32,677 bases of DNA from Rhizonema sp. PD38 (GCA_029379285.1 JAQYWP010000002.1:1-32677), one strand, 5' to 3'. Numbered from the stretch's first letter, positions 7,495-16,990 are shown. Notes: generated by a model not told the origin, from the sequence alone. Numbers and translations: made by a program.

Positions 7495-7725
7495 ATGCAA
7501 GAACAAATACAAGCCAAAAGCAAAATAGAAGAAGAACTTGAACAAGCTCGTTCTGTCTGCGATGTCTCAGGTAGCAACTCTGCTGAGTGTGCTGCAGCCT
7601 GGGATGCAGTAGAAGAAATGCAAGCAAGTGCATCTCACAAACGTCAAGCTAAGCCCAAAAACTCTTTACAGCAGTACTGTGAAGATAACCCAGATGCTGA
7701 TGAGTGCAGGATTTATGAAGACTAG
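7495..7725 (+). CDS. cp12: CP12, Calvin-cycle regulatory protein
   Basis: CP12 is a small, largely disordered redox switch. In the dark its oxidised form bridges GAPDH and phosphoribulokinase into an inactive complex; thioredoxin reduction in the light releases them. The 76-residue product has both cysteine pairs, C22/C32 (CDVSGSNSAEC) and C62/C71 (YCEDNPDADEC), the AWDAVEEMQ helix and the canonical C-terminal ECRIYED that inserts into GAPDH. ATG 7495 is chosen because it gives the canonical ~75-residue length and has aagga about 5 bases upstream; the in-frame start at 7438 would add an unconserved tail. A strong hairpin follows 25 bp after the stop, so the gene is probably monocistronic. Confidence 0.95.
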   Translation: MQEQIQAKSKIEEELEQARSVCDVSGSNSAECAAAWDAVEEMQASASHKRQAKPKNSLQQYCEDNPDADECRIYED

Positions 7726-7750
7726 AAGGTGTCGTGAGTCATGATTTCTA

Positions 7751-7786
7751 AGTAAAACCTCACACATAAATGTGTGAGGTTTTACT
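7751..7786. terminator. Perfect 16-bp hairpin after cp12
   Basis: agtaaaacctcacaca, taaa, tgtgtgaggttttact forms a perfect 16-bp stem with a 4-base loop, 25 bp past the cp12 stop. The stem ends in tttta followed by a T-rich stretch (tgaaaatttttctcg). It is a likely terminator or RNA-stabilising 3' end for the cp12 message. Confidence 0.85.
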
Positions 7787-8052
7787 CAGATGAAAATTTT
7801 TCTCGTTTTCTACAACTAAATTTAAGGCATGAAACCATGTTCTTGAATTAAAGGACTGCTTTGAGTTCTATTTAAACAAAAATAAATAACTCAGCACTTA
7901 GCTCTTGCCAGTAGCCTCAGATAGGAAAATCTTTCTCTTGCGATAGATACAAGAGCGTATGACTTTTCTGGTTCTCCGGCTTTATGCCTGCAATTTGAGT
8001 ACTTCAGTTGCGCTCCTATACCATCACCCGCACTCCTTTATGAAAAAAAACT

Positions 8053-8649
8053 ATGGACAATGAAGTTTGGTTTCGCTGGTTAGTGTGGATGGACTACAGA
8101 CTGGCGTTTCTATTTACAGTCATTATTCCTCTAATCTTACTGATTTGGACCTTCGTGCAAAAAGCTGAGGCGATACAACGCTTGTTAATGATTTACTGGC
8201 GAGTATCGAGTTTGCTAGCAATTACGTTGTACTTAATGATCGGCAATTTTGGAGTTGGTTTCATCTCAGGTTTAATGGCGAAAATCCTGATTCCTACTGC
8301 GTTGTGGTTTTGGGTGGATCTCAATGATGAAATCGATTATCAGCAAAGTGGTCCTTTGAAATTAACTTTCACTTCTTGGCGCTGGGCGACAACTTTTTAT
8401 TGTATTTTAGGCGCTTTAGGTGCTTTACCTTTTTTAGGTTGTGCTTTTTCTACAGAGGCGATCGCAACTCCCAATTGTCGTGTCTGGTTTGAGCCGCCAT
8501 TACTTTTTAAACAATATTTTCATTCCGGTAGTAAGCCAGGTTTTCTTGGCTTTATTGGTATTGTTTGTTTAATTATTTACGTACTGTGCTTGAGCTACTT
8601 TGTTTTGTTTAAGCTAGGTAAGCAAGGACGCTCAGCTATACAAGAATGA
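8053..8649 (+). CDS. DUF3177 family membrane protein
   Basis: A 198-residue protein with the typical cyanobacterial DUF3177 N-terminus (WFRWLVWMDYRLAFLFTVIIP) and about five hydrophobic helices, including ILLIWTFV, SSLLAITLYLMIGNFG, LMAKILIPTALWFWVDLND, TTFYCILGALGALPFLGCAF and FLGFIGIVCLIIYVLCLSYFVL. It is an integral, probably plasma- or thylakoid-membrane protein of unknown function. ATG 8053 is the only plausible start. Its last four bases overlap the start of the next gene (ATGA), which implies translational coupling. The family name is from recalled consensus. Confidence 0.75.
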   Translation: MDNEVWFRWLVWMDYRLAFLFTVIIPLILLIWTFVQKAEAIQRLLMIYWRVSSLLAITLYLMIGNFGVGFISGLMAKILIPTALWFWVDLNDEIDYQQSGPLKLTFTSWRWATTFYCILGALGALPFLGCAFSTEAIATPNCRVWFEPPLLFKQYFHSGSKPGFLGFIGIVCLIIYVLCLSYFVLFKLGKQGRSAIQE

Positions 8650-8945
8650 AAAAGTCTATTATTGAGCGCTTGGAACAATACACCGCCAAGCGACCCCAAG
8701 AGGTTTTACTTGTCAGCATAGAATTGGCTGGGGAGGAGGACACAATTGCCATTTTCAAAGGCTTTTCGAGTTCTTTGATGCGTCCAACCGCATACGATCC
8801 AGACATAGCCGTGTTGTCAGATGATGCAAAAATTATCACAATTGACCGAGTGGCAAGTCCTTATAATCCTGAAGCACCTCGTTACCTCCAACAAGGACTA
8901 ACTTGGCAAACTATACAATCTTTATTATCAGAAGTAGCAGTTTGA
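8646..8945 (+). CDS. Conserved cyanobacterial protein coupled to DUF3177
   Basis: A soluble 99-residue protein containing EVLLVSIELAGEEDTIAIFKGFSSSLM, then PTAYDPDIAVLSDDAKIITIDRVASPYNP and a closing LTWQTIQSLL. It resembles a short family conserved in cyanobacteria and plastids (DUF7734-like), whose function I do not know. Its ATG overlaps the DUF3177 stop in an ATGA, so the two are co-translated and may act together. No catalytic motif is visible. Confidence 0.65.
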   Translation: MKKSIIERLEQYTAKRPQEVLLVSIELAGEEDTIAIFKGFSSSLMRPTAYDPDIAVLSDDAKIITIDRVASPYNPEAPRYLQQGLTWQTIQSLLSEVAV

Positions 8946-9210
8946 AGCAAAATTAGTTGTGCTTTAGCTGCCATATATGTTACAATAACGCAAATAATTA
9001 TAAACTCTCATAATAAATATATTTCCGAGTAGCCACTCTAAGGTAAGTTTTTCTTCTTAGTACCAGTTTCAAATTTGTCAGCTTGACAGACGCAAATAAA
9101 GTTGCGTTTGGTAAAGATTTGCATACCTTTATAAGTCTGACAAAGCTAAAAAGTGGTAACAGAACGACTTGATCAGTGACAATTTATCGTTAAATACCAC
9201 TCTCCAGATC

Positions 9211-10833
9211 ATGAATACAGCGGTGACTCTACCAACTGAACAAGCGCCTCAAGATGTACAATCTCTGCGACAGATTAATCGTCAGATGATTGTTATTCTT
9301 GACTTCGGCTCTCAGTATTCCGAACTGATTGCCCGTCGAATTCGTGAGACTCAGGTTTATTCTGAAGTCCTTCCCTATCGCACGACAGCAGAACAATTAC
9401 GCAAACTGAACCCCAAAGGAATCATATTTTCAGGCGGTCCTAGTTCAGTTTATGACAATAGTGCTCCCCAATGCGATCCAGAAATTTGGGATCTGGGAAT
9501 TCCAGTTTTGGGTGTGTGCTACGGTATGCAACTGATGGTGCAACGTTTGGGTGGGGAAGTGGCAAAAGCTGACCGAGGTGAGTATGGCAAGGCATCATTA
9601 TATATAGATGATCCCACAGACTTACTCACCAATGTAGAAGATGGCACAACTATGTGGATGAGTCATGGAGACTCGGTCATTGAGATGCCAACAGATTTTG
9701 AATTACTGGCGCATACAGAAAATACCCCTTGTGCAGCTATTGCCCATCACCAAAAGAAACTTTACGGCGTCCAGTTTCATCCGGAAGTCGTACATTCCCT
9801 TGGCGGTATTGCCTTGATCCGTAACTTTGTCTACCACATCTGCAAATGCGAACCAACTTGGACAACTGCCGCCTTTGTTGATGAAGCCATTCGCGAAATT
9901 CGCGCTCGAGTAGGTGATAAGCGAGTGCTGTTGGCGCTGTCTGGAGGAGTTGATTCTTCAACATTAGCATTCTTGCTTTATAAAGCGATTGGCGAACAAC
10001 TCACTTGCGTGTTTATCGATCAAGGTTTCATGCGAAAGTATGAACCAGAGCGTTTGCTCAAGGTTTTCCAAGAGCAGTTTCATATTCCGGTAGAGTATGT
10101 CAATGCTCGCGAGCGCTTCCTCAGTGCGTTGAGTGGTGTTACCGATCCCGAAGAAAAACGTCGGTTGATCGGACATGAATTTATTCGTGTATTTGAAGAA
10201 ACATCTAAAGATCTCGGTCCGTTTGACTATCTCGCTCAAGGTACACTCTATCCAGACGTAATCGAATCTGCCAATACCAACGTTGATCCGCAAAGTGGAG
10301 AACGAGTAGCGGTGAAAATTAAGAGCCATCACAACGTTGGTGGTTTGCCTCAAGATCTCCGCTTCAAACTTGTCGAACCGTTACGGAAACTGTTCAAAGA
10401 TGAAGTTCGTAAAGTTGGCCGTTCCATTTGCCTACCAGAAGAAATTGTGCAGCGGCATCCATTTCCCGGACCTGGTTTGGCAATCCGTATCTTAGGTGAA
10501 ATCACTGCTGAACGGTTAAATATTTTACGCGATGCTGATTTAATCGTGCGTCAAGAAATTAACCGTAATGGTTTGTACAATGAATACTGGCAAGCTTTTG
10601 CCGTACTGCTACCTATTCGCAGTGTCGGCGTTATGGGCGATCAACGTACCTATGCCTATCCCATCGTTTTGCGGATCGTACAAAGTGAAGATGGCATGAC
10701 TGCTGATTGGGCGCGTGTGCCCTACGATGTACTCGAATCAATCTCTACCCGGATTGTTAATGAAGTGAAAGGCGTTAACCGTGTAGTTTACGACATCACC
10801 TCTAAGCCACCCGGCACTATTGAGTGGGAGTAA
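9211..10833 (+). CDS. guaA: GMP synthase (glutamine-hydrolysing)
   Basis: GuaA converts XMP to GMP with ATP and glutamine, the last step of guanine nucleotide synthesis, in the cytosol. The N-terminal glutamine amidotransferase domain begins at [18 protein letters not shown], has the nucleophile Cys in GVCYGMQ and the His/Glu pair in FHPEV. The synthetase domain has the PP-loop [10 protein letters not shown], and the dimerisation domain ends in the canonical [13 protein letters not shown] 9211 gives 540 residues, matching cyanobacterial GuaA ([14 protein letters not shown]); TTG 9169 would add 14 residues. No strong ribosome site precedes either. Upstream (8946-9168) is AT-rich with no gene. 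Confidence 0.95.
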   Translation: MNTAVTLPTEQAPQDVQSLRQINRQMIVILDFGSQYSELIARRIRETQVYSEVLPYRTTAEQLRKLNPKGIIFSGGPSSVYDNSAPQCDPEIWDLGIPVLGVCYGMQLMVQRLGGEVAKADRGEYGKASLYIDDPTDLLTNVEDGTTMWMSHGDSVIEMPTDFELLAHTENTPCAAIAHHQKKLYGVQFHPEVVHSLGGIALIRNFVYHICKCEPTWTTAAFVDEAIREIRARVGDKRVLLALSGGVDSSTLAFLLYKAIGEQLTCVFIDQGFMRKYEPERLLKVFQEQFHIPVEYVNARERFLSALSGVTDPEEKRRLIGHEFIRVFEETSKDLGPFDYLAQGTLYPDVIESANTNVDPQSGERVAVKIKSHHNVGGLPQDLRFKLVEPLRKLFKDEVRKVGRSICLPEEIVQRHPFPGPGLAIRILGEITAERLNILRDADLIVRQEINRNGLYNEYWQAFAVLLPIRSVGVMGDQRTYAYPIVLRIVQSEDGMTADWARVPYDVLESISTRIVNEVKGVNRVVYDITSKPPGTIEWE

Positions 10834-10854
10834 TTGGATGAGGTAAGAGGCAAA

Positions 10855-10987
10855 GGAGTGAGGAATTATGATTTTTATATCCTCACTCCATGTATCGGTA
10901 AGTCGGTTGAGCCAATAAAACCTAAATATGTAAACAAATGTTGACCGACTCAGAAAGCTACTCACAACTTTACGGGCGGGTTTGACA
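10855..10987. repeat. Second copy of the dispersed intergenic repeat, after guaA
   Basis: ggagtgagga (10855-10864) pairs with tcctcactcc (10880-10889) in a perfect 10-bp stem, 22 bp after the guaA stop. The 17-mer tacgggcgggtttgaca at 10971-10987 is identical to 5711-5727. The same two modules occur in the same order in both places. The first hairpin may end guaA transcripts. Confidence 0.6.
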
Positions 10988-11102
10988 ATGGGCAAGACAT
11001 ATTGAAGGCTAATAAATTAGCCGTTCGTTTTTCCAAGTAAGGTTTAAAAACACATGGCTCCCAAACGTTTCGGTTGCTTTTAGGTGGACGAATATCAAGA
11101 CA

Positions 11103-11675
11103 CTAACTACCCATCTTTAAACAACCAAAAACTTGATTAACGGTGAGTACAAGTTTTATTTCTGGTAACATAGGTAAGAAATCTTCTTTCTGAAGCAAGA
11201 CTGGCTGTTGCTCTGGTAAAAACCCTAAAATACTCAAGTCATCAGGGTCGATAAACCATCCAAGGCGGCTACCATTTTTCAGACAGTGGAGAATGTTACC
11301 AATGACTTTGTTTACTTTTTGTTCTGGCGATAGAATTTCTATTGTCCAGTCAGGTGGAAGTTCAAAGTTATCGGGAACTTCACCATCAACGGTAAAGGGG
11401 ATGCAACTCCACTGAAATACTGCTACATCCGGTACGATTGAGCGTCCCCCAAAGCTACATCTCAATTCGGGAAAGGCATAGGCAACTTTTTGCTCTTCAG
11501 TGACTTGATTGACAGCAGCACAAAGTTTACCCTGCAAGCGGCTATGTCTCCCTTTTGCCATTGGCTTTTGGATCATCTCACCGTTGATGTATTCTAGGCT
11601 AGGATCTGTTTCTGGGAGCTTCAGAAACTTTTCCAGGGTAAGTATTTGGACTGTAGAAGGGTGATCAGAAGTCAT
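11103..11675 (-). CDS. Uma2 family endonuclease (intact)
   Basis: A 190-residue protein of normal length for Uma2 (DUF820, PD-(D/E)XK fold). Motifs: TLEKFLKLPETDPSLEYINGE at the N-terminus with the first Glu, PELRCSFGGRSIVPDVAVF with the metal-binding Asp, WTIEILSPEQ with the second acidic residue, and LGWFIDPDD as the late strand. It is more diverged from the other two copies in the window than they are from each other in layout. It stands alone between guaA and the carboxylate-amine ligase. Function is unknown; these genes occur in many copies in cyanobacteria. Confidence 0.85.
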   Translation of the reverse strand: MTSDHPSTVQILTLEKFLKLPETDPSLEYINGEMIQKPMAKGRHSRLQGKLCAAVNQVTEEQKVAYAFPELRCSFGGRSIVPDVAVFQWSCIPFTVDGEVPDNFELPPDWTIEILSPEQKVNKVIGNILHCLKNGSRLGWFIDPDDLSILGFLPEQQPVLLQKEDFLPMLPEIKLVLTVNQVFGCLKMGS

Positions 11676-11914
11676 AGAGGATTTTCACATACAGTTCTAT
11701 GACCTCTAATGCAGTGTTTAAAACACTAATAAAATGTTTCAAAGCATTCCATCAAAAGGATTAAATCTCTCTTTAATCTGAGAAAAACTGTAGGTTTGTT
11801 GAGAATATTTTTATCTAGTAGTAGCGATAATTCTCATGGTAAATAGCTATAGTTCTCTCAGATAATTAAACTTTTTAGCGTTAACAGTAAAGATATTTCA
11901 AGCGCATTTGCGAG

Positions 11915-13024
11915 CTAAGTTTTTGCTGTTTCGGCGACGATGAAATCAACGACATCCTCCAAACGTCCTGTACGCTCGTAAACTTCTCGTTGCCGTGTTG
12001 CACCATTTCCGCGCTGTACTGTTTCGTGTACGAGTGATGAAATCTCGTCCCAGTCTCCAAAATCTTCAAGTGCTGGGCGCAAGAAGGCGAGAAACTTCTC
12101 CAAGAGTTCGCCTGCCGAACTCGCTGTTTGTTGCTCAACATCTATCAGTTCTGCATCTAGTCCATAACGTGCAGCACGCCAGTGAGCAGCACGTATAAGT
12201 TCGTGACGTGTGGCTGGAAATGGTGTGTCAGCTTTTGCTTGGTCGTGACAAGTCCGTGCCAACGCACGTACTAGTCCCGCAATCATAACCGCTTCGTTCA
12301 CTGTCATGCATACATCCGTGACGCGAAACTCTACTGTCGGGTAACGCTCGGAAATACGTACATCCCAGTAAATCTTTGTCCCATCTTCTATACTCCCAGT
12401 GGCAACTAAAGCTTCTACAAGGGCTTTGTATTCCGCTTGTGAGGAGAAAATTAATGGTGGACCGGATATTGGCCACCTCCCCCAAATTTCCGTGCGGTAA
12501 CTCGCATAGCCAGTATCCTTGCCTATCCAAAAGGGCGAGGAAGCAGAAAGTGCTAGCATTGGAGCGAGCCACACTCGCACGCGGTTCATAACGCTGATAG
12601 CCATCTCAGGATCGCCAATGCCAACATGTACGTGACAGCCAAAGATCAATTGCTCGCGTGAAAGTTGTTGATAGTCTTGGATTAACTTCTCGTAACGTTC
12701 TTTAGGTGTAATCTGTTGTTGAGACCACGATGAGAAGGGATGTGTCCCTGCGGCGGCAATTTGGTTTCCGTCAACAGCGGCGGCAGCAATCACTTCCCCC
12801 CGCAAACGCACAAGCTCTGTACGCACTTCAGAAAGCGATCGACAGACGGGTGTACCAATTTCTATCTGTGAGAGCTGCATTTCAGGTTGTACTGCTTCGC
12901 CAAGAGCTTTCTGTGCTATAGGTAAAATTTGCTGCACTCGCGAACACAGCTCGTGTGTCGTCGGGTTGATAATTTGGTATTCCTCTTCAACACCGATGGT
13001 AAAGTCTTGTTTTTCGGATGGCAT
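11915..13024 (-). CDS. GCS2-type carboxylate-amine ligase (YbdK-like)
   Basis: A protein of about 369 residues related to the GCS2/YbdK branch of glutamate-cysteine ligases, which form amide bonds between an amino-acid carboxylate and an amine using ATP. Motifs: FTIGVEEEYQ at the start, with the metal-binding Glu residues; EMQLSQIEIGTPVC; IAAAGTHPFSSW; LIFGCHVHVGI, with the conserved His pair; and YPTVEFRVTDV near the middle. The C-terminal helices are intact. ATG 13024 is preferred over ATG 13039 because ggag lies 9 bases before it. The true substrate is unknown; it need not be cysteine. An N-formylglutamate amidohydrolase-like gene lies divergently about 1.1 kb away with a broken Uma2 gene between them. 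Confidence 0.85.
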   Translation of the reverse strand: MPSEKQDFTIGVEEEYQIINPTTHELCSRVQQILPIAQKALGEAVQPEMQLSQIEIGTPVCRSLSEVRTELVRLRGEVIAAAAVDGNQIAAAGTHPFSSWSQQQITPKERYEKLIQDYQQLSREQLIFGCHVHVGIGDPEMAISVMNRVRVWLAPMLALSASSPFWIGKDTGYASYRTEIWGRWPISGPPLIFSSQAEYKALVEALVATGSIEDGTKIYWDVRISERYPTVEFRVTDVCMTVNEAVMIAGLVRALARTCHDQAKADTPFPATRHELIRAAHWRAARYGLDAELIDVEQQTASSAGELLEKFLAFLRPALEDFGDWDEISSLVHETVQRGNGATRQREVYERTGRLEDVVDFIVAETAKT

Positions 13025-13315
13025 GTCAGCTGTCTCCATAGCTTATACACTTTCACGGTGTATGGTTGATGTCTTATTGGAATTATCCCAGAAAGATGCA
13101 GCTAATTGCGTTACGCATTGCAAAGAACTATAGCAGTTCTTTTTTGAGTCACATACAAAACGTCCTCAATACTGCTTTGGAGTGGCAGATCTCACTCTCC
13201 TAAACTTAGAACGGGCTGGGCGAGAGGGCTAAAAGTGTCTAGGATTCAACTGAGAACTGCTCTTTATGCCTGCTTCTCACTTTACCTAGCAGCAGTGAAG
13301 CACGAATGTTTGGGG

Positions 13316-14054
13316 TTATTGAGGCATAATATCGTCAAGTCTAACTTTCAAGTTCGGGAACAGATGAGAGTATATAGCATCTCTATAGCGATATTGTTGC
13401 TGCTGATACGCGCCGTTAATTAGTTGACAGACGGTAAAGGTGGGTTGTTTTGGATTACCGATGAATTGCTTGCCACCCAAACCGCGAAAGTCTACAATCC
13501 AATATTCTGGGATTTCCAGAAAAGCATATTCTTCTACTTTTCTTGCATAGTCATCTTGCCAATTCGTGCTAACCCTTACGGGTGACGCTCGAGGGCTCGC
13601 TACCGCTACGAAGATCGTCAGTTGCTTCAACGCGGGGAACCCGCACGCCAGATGCCTGCGACGGGAAACCCGTCTTCAGCACTGGCTCCGCAACGCACTG
13701 ACTCACAACTTCGGCAACAAGCTTAATCGTACTGCCTTTACAGATAATAGGTTCTTTTTCCCAAAGCGGTTCGCTGTTAAGTTCTGCTTGATCTAAAACA
13801 ATTACGTCTGGACGTAGTGCTGTCGCTTCAGAAGCTAATGGTTTAACTAGACAACTTTTTGGAATCAGCCAATTTAAATCAGAACGAAAAATTTCTGCAT
13901 AAATTCTACCAGCAATACTTCCTGACACTGCTTCATGAGGACCTGTTGGTTCCATGTCACGTAGTTCCCCGTCAATGAGTTCATAACGGGGATTATCCCT
14001 ATATTCAGTGATAAATTGCTCAAAAGTTAAAAGTTTGGGTGGGGTGTATGTCAT
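13316..14054 (-). pseudogene. Uma2 family endonuclease split by a 133-bp repeat insertion
   Basis: The 5' part (from ATG 14054) reads TPPKLLTFEQFITEYRDNPRYELIDGE, then LRPDVIVLDQ and IKLVAEVVS. The frame then runs into repeat-derived sequence and stops at 13569. The 3' part continues in another frame as STNWQDDYARKVEEYAFLEIPEYWIVD to LKVRLDDIMPQ and a stop at 13316. Removing 13568-13700 (133 bp, not a multiple of three) rejoins VVS to TNWQDDY and restores a full Uma2 of about 200 residues. Seen: the two matching halves and the insertion. Inferred: the gene is inactive, unless the 5' part, which lacks the later active-site residues, has some role. Confidence 0.88.
13568..13700. repeat. 133-bp multi-hairpin palindromic repeat inserted in Uma2
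   Basis: The insert is richer in G+C than its surroundings and holds several short palindromes: acccttacgggt, gcggggaacccgc and acgggaaacccgt. Such clusters of small hairpins are typical of dispersed repeats in filamentous cyanobacteria. It encodes no protein of its own and, lacking a transposase, must have moved by other means. Borders are inferred from where the Uma2 reading resumes and may be off by a few bases. Confidence 0.8.
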
Positions 14055-14160
14055 ACCTGAGTTTTCTATAGAAAATCGATTGTAACATATACAGGATAAG
14101 GGTTAAACCTCATTTGACGCCTCGAACAATCTCCGGCTTATTGAGAAGAAAAGAATTTTA

Positions 14161-15030
14161 TTGAGAAAGAGTGCTTCAAAATTGCTTATCCTAGAAAGCG
14201 GTATAACAGCGACTACAGAGGAGGATGTTCTGAGCGAAGAAATGGTAAATGATGCCTGTTGGGTGTTGACGGCAGGAGACGGGCCTGTGGTAGCTGTAGC
14301 ACTTCACGATGGTCATGATGTCCGACAAGAAGTAGCAGAGCTTTTTGCGATCGCCCCAGATGAGCGCAGACGCGAAGAAGATCCGTTCACCGCACACTGG
14401 ACAGAAGTGGGGAACACACGGATTGTCGTTAGGCGATCGCGATTTGAGTTAGACTTGAATCGCTCTAGAGAGAAGGCAGTTTACCTCAAGCCTGAAGATG
14501 CTTGGGGTCTAAACGTTTGGCAGACGCAACCTTCTCAGGAGATAATTGCACGCTCTCTTACCGAGTATGATGCTTTCTATGCAACCCTCAAACAAGTCTT
14601 TGCAGACTTAGAACGTCGTTTCGGACGTTTCATAGTTTACGAACTGCATACCTATAACCACCGCCGATTGGGACCACTTGCCCTAAGCGCCGATCCTAAG
14701 TACAACCCAGAAGTGAACCTCGGCACGGGCAGGATAAATAGAGACCGTTGGGCACCCGTAGTAGAATGCTTTATGAGCGAAATGCGAGAATTTGATTTTC
14801 TCAGTCGCCAACTTGACGTTCGGGAGAATGTTCGGTTTCAGGGTGGTTATTTCTCCTACTGGGTTTCACAAACATTTCCTCAGTCAGCGTGCGTGCTATG
14901 CATTGAGGTGAAGAAGTTTTTTATGGACGAATGGTCAAATGAGTTAGACTATCAGCAGCTAGACGCCATGCGTTGTGCGCTTCAATCTACTGTGCCTGGT
15001 GTATTGAAGGCTTTAACTATTTCGGCGTAA
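14161..15030 (+). CDS. N-formylglutamate amidohydrolase family protein
   Basis: A protein of about 289 residues in the FGase family, zinc hydrolases that cleave amide bonds of N-acylated amino acids and are distantly related to carboxypeptidases. Candidate motifs are VALHDGHDVR (metal-binding His), RFELDLNR and VYELHTYNHRR (second His). The start is uncertain: TTG 14161 is used, the frame is open back to 14107 without ATG, and the first ATG (14242) would remove 27 residues of conserved-looking sequence. It is divergent from the GCS2-type ligase. Members of these two families are sometimes neighbours, suggesting synthesis and cleavage of the same amide; that link is inference. A decarboxylase gene follows after 106 bp. 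Confidence 0.75.
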   Translation: MRKSASKLLILESGITATTEEDVLSEEMVNDACWVLTAGDGPVVAVALHDGHDVRQEVAELFAIAPDERRREEDPFTAHWTEVGNTRIVVRRSRFELDLNRSREKAVYLKPEDAWGLNVWQTQPSQEIIARSLTEYDAFYATLKQVFADLERRFGRFIVYELHTYNHRRLGPLALSADPKYNPEVNLGTGRINRDRWAPVVECFMSEMREFDFLSRQLDVRENVRFQGGYFSYWVSQTFPQSACVLCIEVKKFFMDEWSNELDYQQLDAMRCALQSTVPGVLKALTISA

Positions 15031-15136
15031 GTTCTCCACACCCATATCAAGTCCGGATAATCACTTAACTAGATTTTACTGACCTACAATAGCCATGTTT
15101 GCTTTGTATTCTAGATTAATAAAAGGTAACTAAACA

Positions 15137-16792
15137 ATGACAAACTTTACTATTGGCGATTATCTAGTGCTTCGTCTTAAGCAGATTGGCATCCAGCATA
15201 TTTTTGGTGTCCCTGGAGACTACAATATGGAATTTCTCGACCATATTGTCAATCAGGAAGGCGTAGAATTAGTAACAACCTGCAATGAACTCAATGCTTC
15301 CTATGCTGCTGATGGCTATGGTAGAATCAACGGTATTGCAGCATTAATTACTACATTCGGTGTTGGTGAACTCAGCGCCATTAATGGGATTGCTGGCTCT
15401 TACGCTGAACACGTCCCTGTTGTGGCAATTACTGGCGCTCCTTCTATCAAAATCCAATCATCTGGCGCACTTGTCCACCATACACTTGGCACTGGCGATT
15501 TCTCCTTGTTTGCCCAGATGTATGAAAAGGTAACAGCCGCGCAAGCTTATTTGACAGCAGAGAATGCAACAGCAGAAATCGATAGAGTTTTAGGTGTGTG
15601 CCTTCTCAAAAAGTTACCTGTTTACATTTCCTTACCTATGGACGTTGCTTCTACTGTTGTGGCTGCACCGTCAGATCCATTTACACCCCCTGTGTTTAAG
15701 AGCGCTCCGGCTACTTTGGCTCTTGCAGTTGATGCAAGTGTAAGTCTGCTGGATAATGCTAAGAAACCAGTGATTCTTGCTGACGTGGGTGTGGATCGCT
15801 ATCACCTGCAAGAGGAATTGCGATCGCTTCTAGCCACCACTGGATACCCTTATGCCACTCTGACTATGGGCAAAGGGCTACTTGAGGAAACTCACCCCCA
15901 ATTCATCGGTATCTATAACGGTGCTATTGGTGAAGACTATGTGCGAAGACGCATCGAAGACGCAGATTGTGTGTTGAGTATCGGTGTCATAATGAGCGAT
16001 TTTAACACAGGAAAGTTTTCTGCCAAACTCGATCCCAAGAGAACGATTGAAGTACATGGGCAGTATCTCAAAGTCACGAGTGCCTTGTACAACAATGTGG
16101 CGATGCACGATTTTCTTTTGGCGTTAAGCAAACGGTTGCTTCCCCGTGATGTCAAAACATTGGACTTAAAGCCGAAGAAGGATAATTTAGACGTTGGTTT
16201 CACCACTCCCTTTCAACCCAACTCAACAGGAGCGATTACACAGAAGCGTTTTTGGTATAGACTGGCTGATTTCCTTACTGAAAAAGATATTGTTGTTGCC
16301 GAGACTGGAATTTCTTTATTTGGGAGTGCGACTATTCCTTTACCAAAGGGAACTACCTTTATTGGACAAGTACTTTGGGGTTCAATTGGCTACTCAGTAG
16401 GAGCAGCGCTTGGTTGTGCGATCACTTCCCTGCAACGACGAACGATTCTACTGGTTGGTGACGGATCGTTCCAAATGACGGCACAAGAACTCTCAACAAT
16501 GTTACGCTACAACCTTAAGCCAATTATTTTTCTCATTAACAACGATGGATACACGATAGAACGTGATATCCACGGTGCGACTCAACCATACAACGATATT
16601 CAACCGTGGAGTTATCACAAGCTTCATGAAGTGTTCGCTCATAACGGCTGGGGCATTAAGGTGAGTACCGAGTCAGAGTTAGAATCGGCACTGCAACAAG
16701 CTGAACAAAATCGCGAAAAACTTGCCTTCATTGAGGTAGTGATGGACAAAATGGACAGCCCGGAGATTCTCTTGAAGCTGGTGCAACAATAG
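15137..16792 (+). CDS. Thiamine-diphosphate 2-keto-acid decarboxylase (pyruvate/indolepyruvate type)
   Basis: A 551-residue protein of normal length for the pyruvate decarboxylase family, which converts a 2-keto acid to an aldehyde and CO2. Active-site residues match Zymomonas PDC: D28 in GVPGDYN, E51 in TTCNELNASYAADGYGR, and H114/H115 in ALVHHTLGTGDF. The cofactor motif starts at LLVGDGSFQMTAQEL and ends at FLINNDGYTIER, supplying the late catalytic Glu. Sequence alone does not separate pyruvate from indolepyruvate or branched-chain substrates. ATG 15137 has aaagg about 9 bases upstream. No alcohol dehydrogenase is adjacent, which gives no support for a dedicated ethanol pathway here. Confidence 0.9.
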   Translation: MTNFTIGDYLVLRLKQIGIQHIFGVPGDYNMEFLDHIVNQEGVELVTTCNELNASYAADGYGRINGIAALITTFGVGELSAINGIAGSYAEHVPVVAITGAPSIKIQSSGALVHHTLGTGDFSLFAQMYEKVTAAQAYLTAENATAEIDRVLGVCLLKKLPVYISLPMDVASTVVAAPSDPFTPPVFKSAPATLALAVDASVSLLDNAKKPVILADVGVDRYHLQEELRSLLATTGYPYATLTMGKGLLEETHPQFIGIYNGAIGEDYVRRRIEDADCVLSIGVIMSDFNTGKFSAKLDPKRTIEVHGQYLKVTSALYNNVAMHDFLLALSKRLLPRDVKTLDLKPKKDNLDVGFTTPFQPNSTGAITQKRFWYRLADFLTEKDIVVAETGISLFGSATIPLPKGTTFIGQVLWGSIGYSVGAALGCAITSLQRRTILLVGDGSFQMTAQELSTMLRYNLKPIIFLINNDGYTIERDIHGATQPYNDIQPWSYHKLHEVFAHNGWGIKVSTESELESALQQAEQNREKLAFIEVVMDKMDSPEILLKLVQQ

Positions 16793-16990
16793 AGCGTTGA
16801 TCGTGGATTGTAGTTGAATGCAACCCCACCCAAAATGTAAATATCTTTTTAGTATTTTTAGGTGAGGACTAAGCGATCGCATCTTGCGTTCAAATAGATG
16901 AAAAATTCTTTAACTCTCAACCTCACCACTTTTTGTTCTCCAAGATACTGATCCACTATAAGATTGTATTATTTCGACTGCTTGTGTAAA

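Noticed and set aside
7363-7545. Minus-strand hydrophobic frame overlapping the cp12 start
   Set aside because: It overlaps a clearly real gene and its hydrophobicity comes from the antisense of an A-rich leader; no family pattern.
8946-9210. Guanine/purine riboswitch ahead of guaA
   Set aside because: No three-way-junction core or conserved loop sequences could be read in this AT-rich leader.
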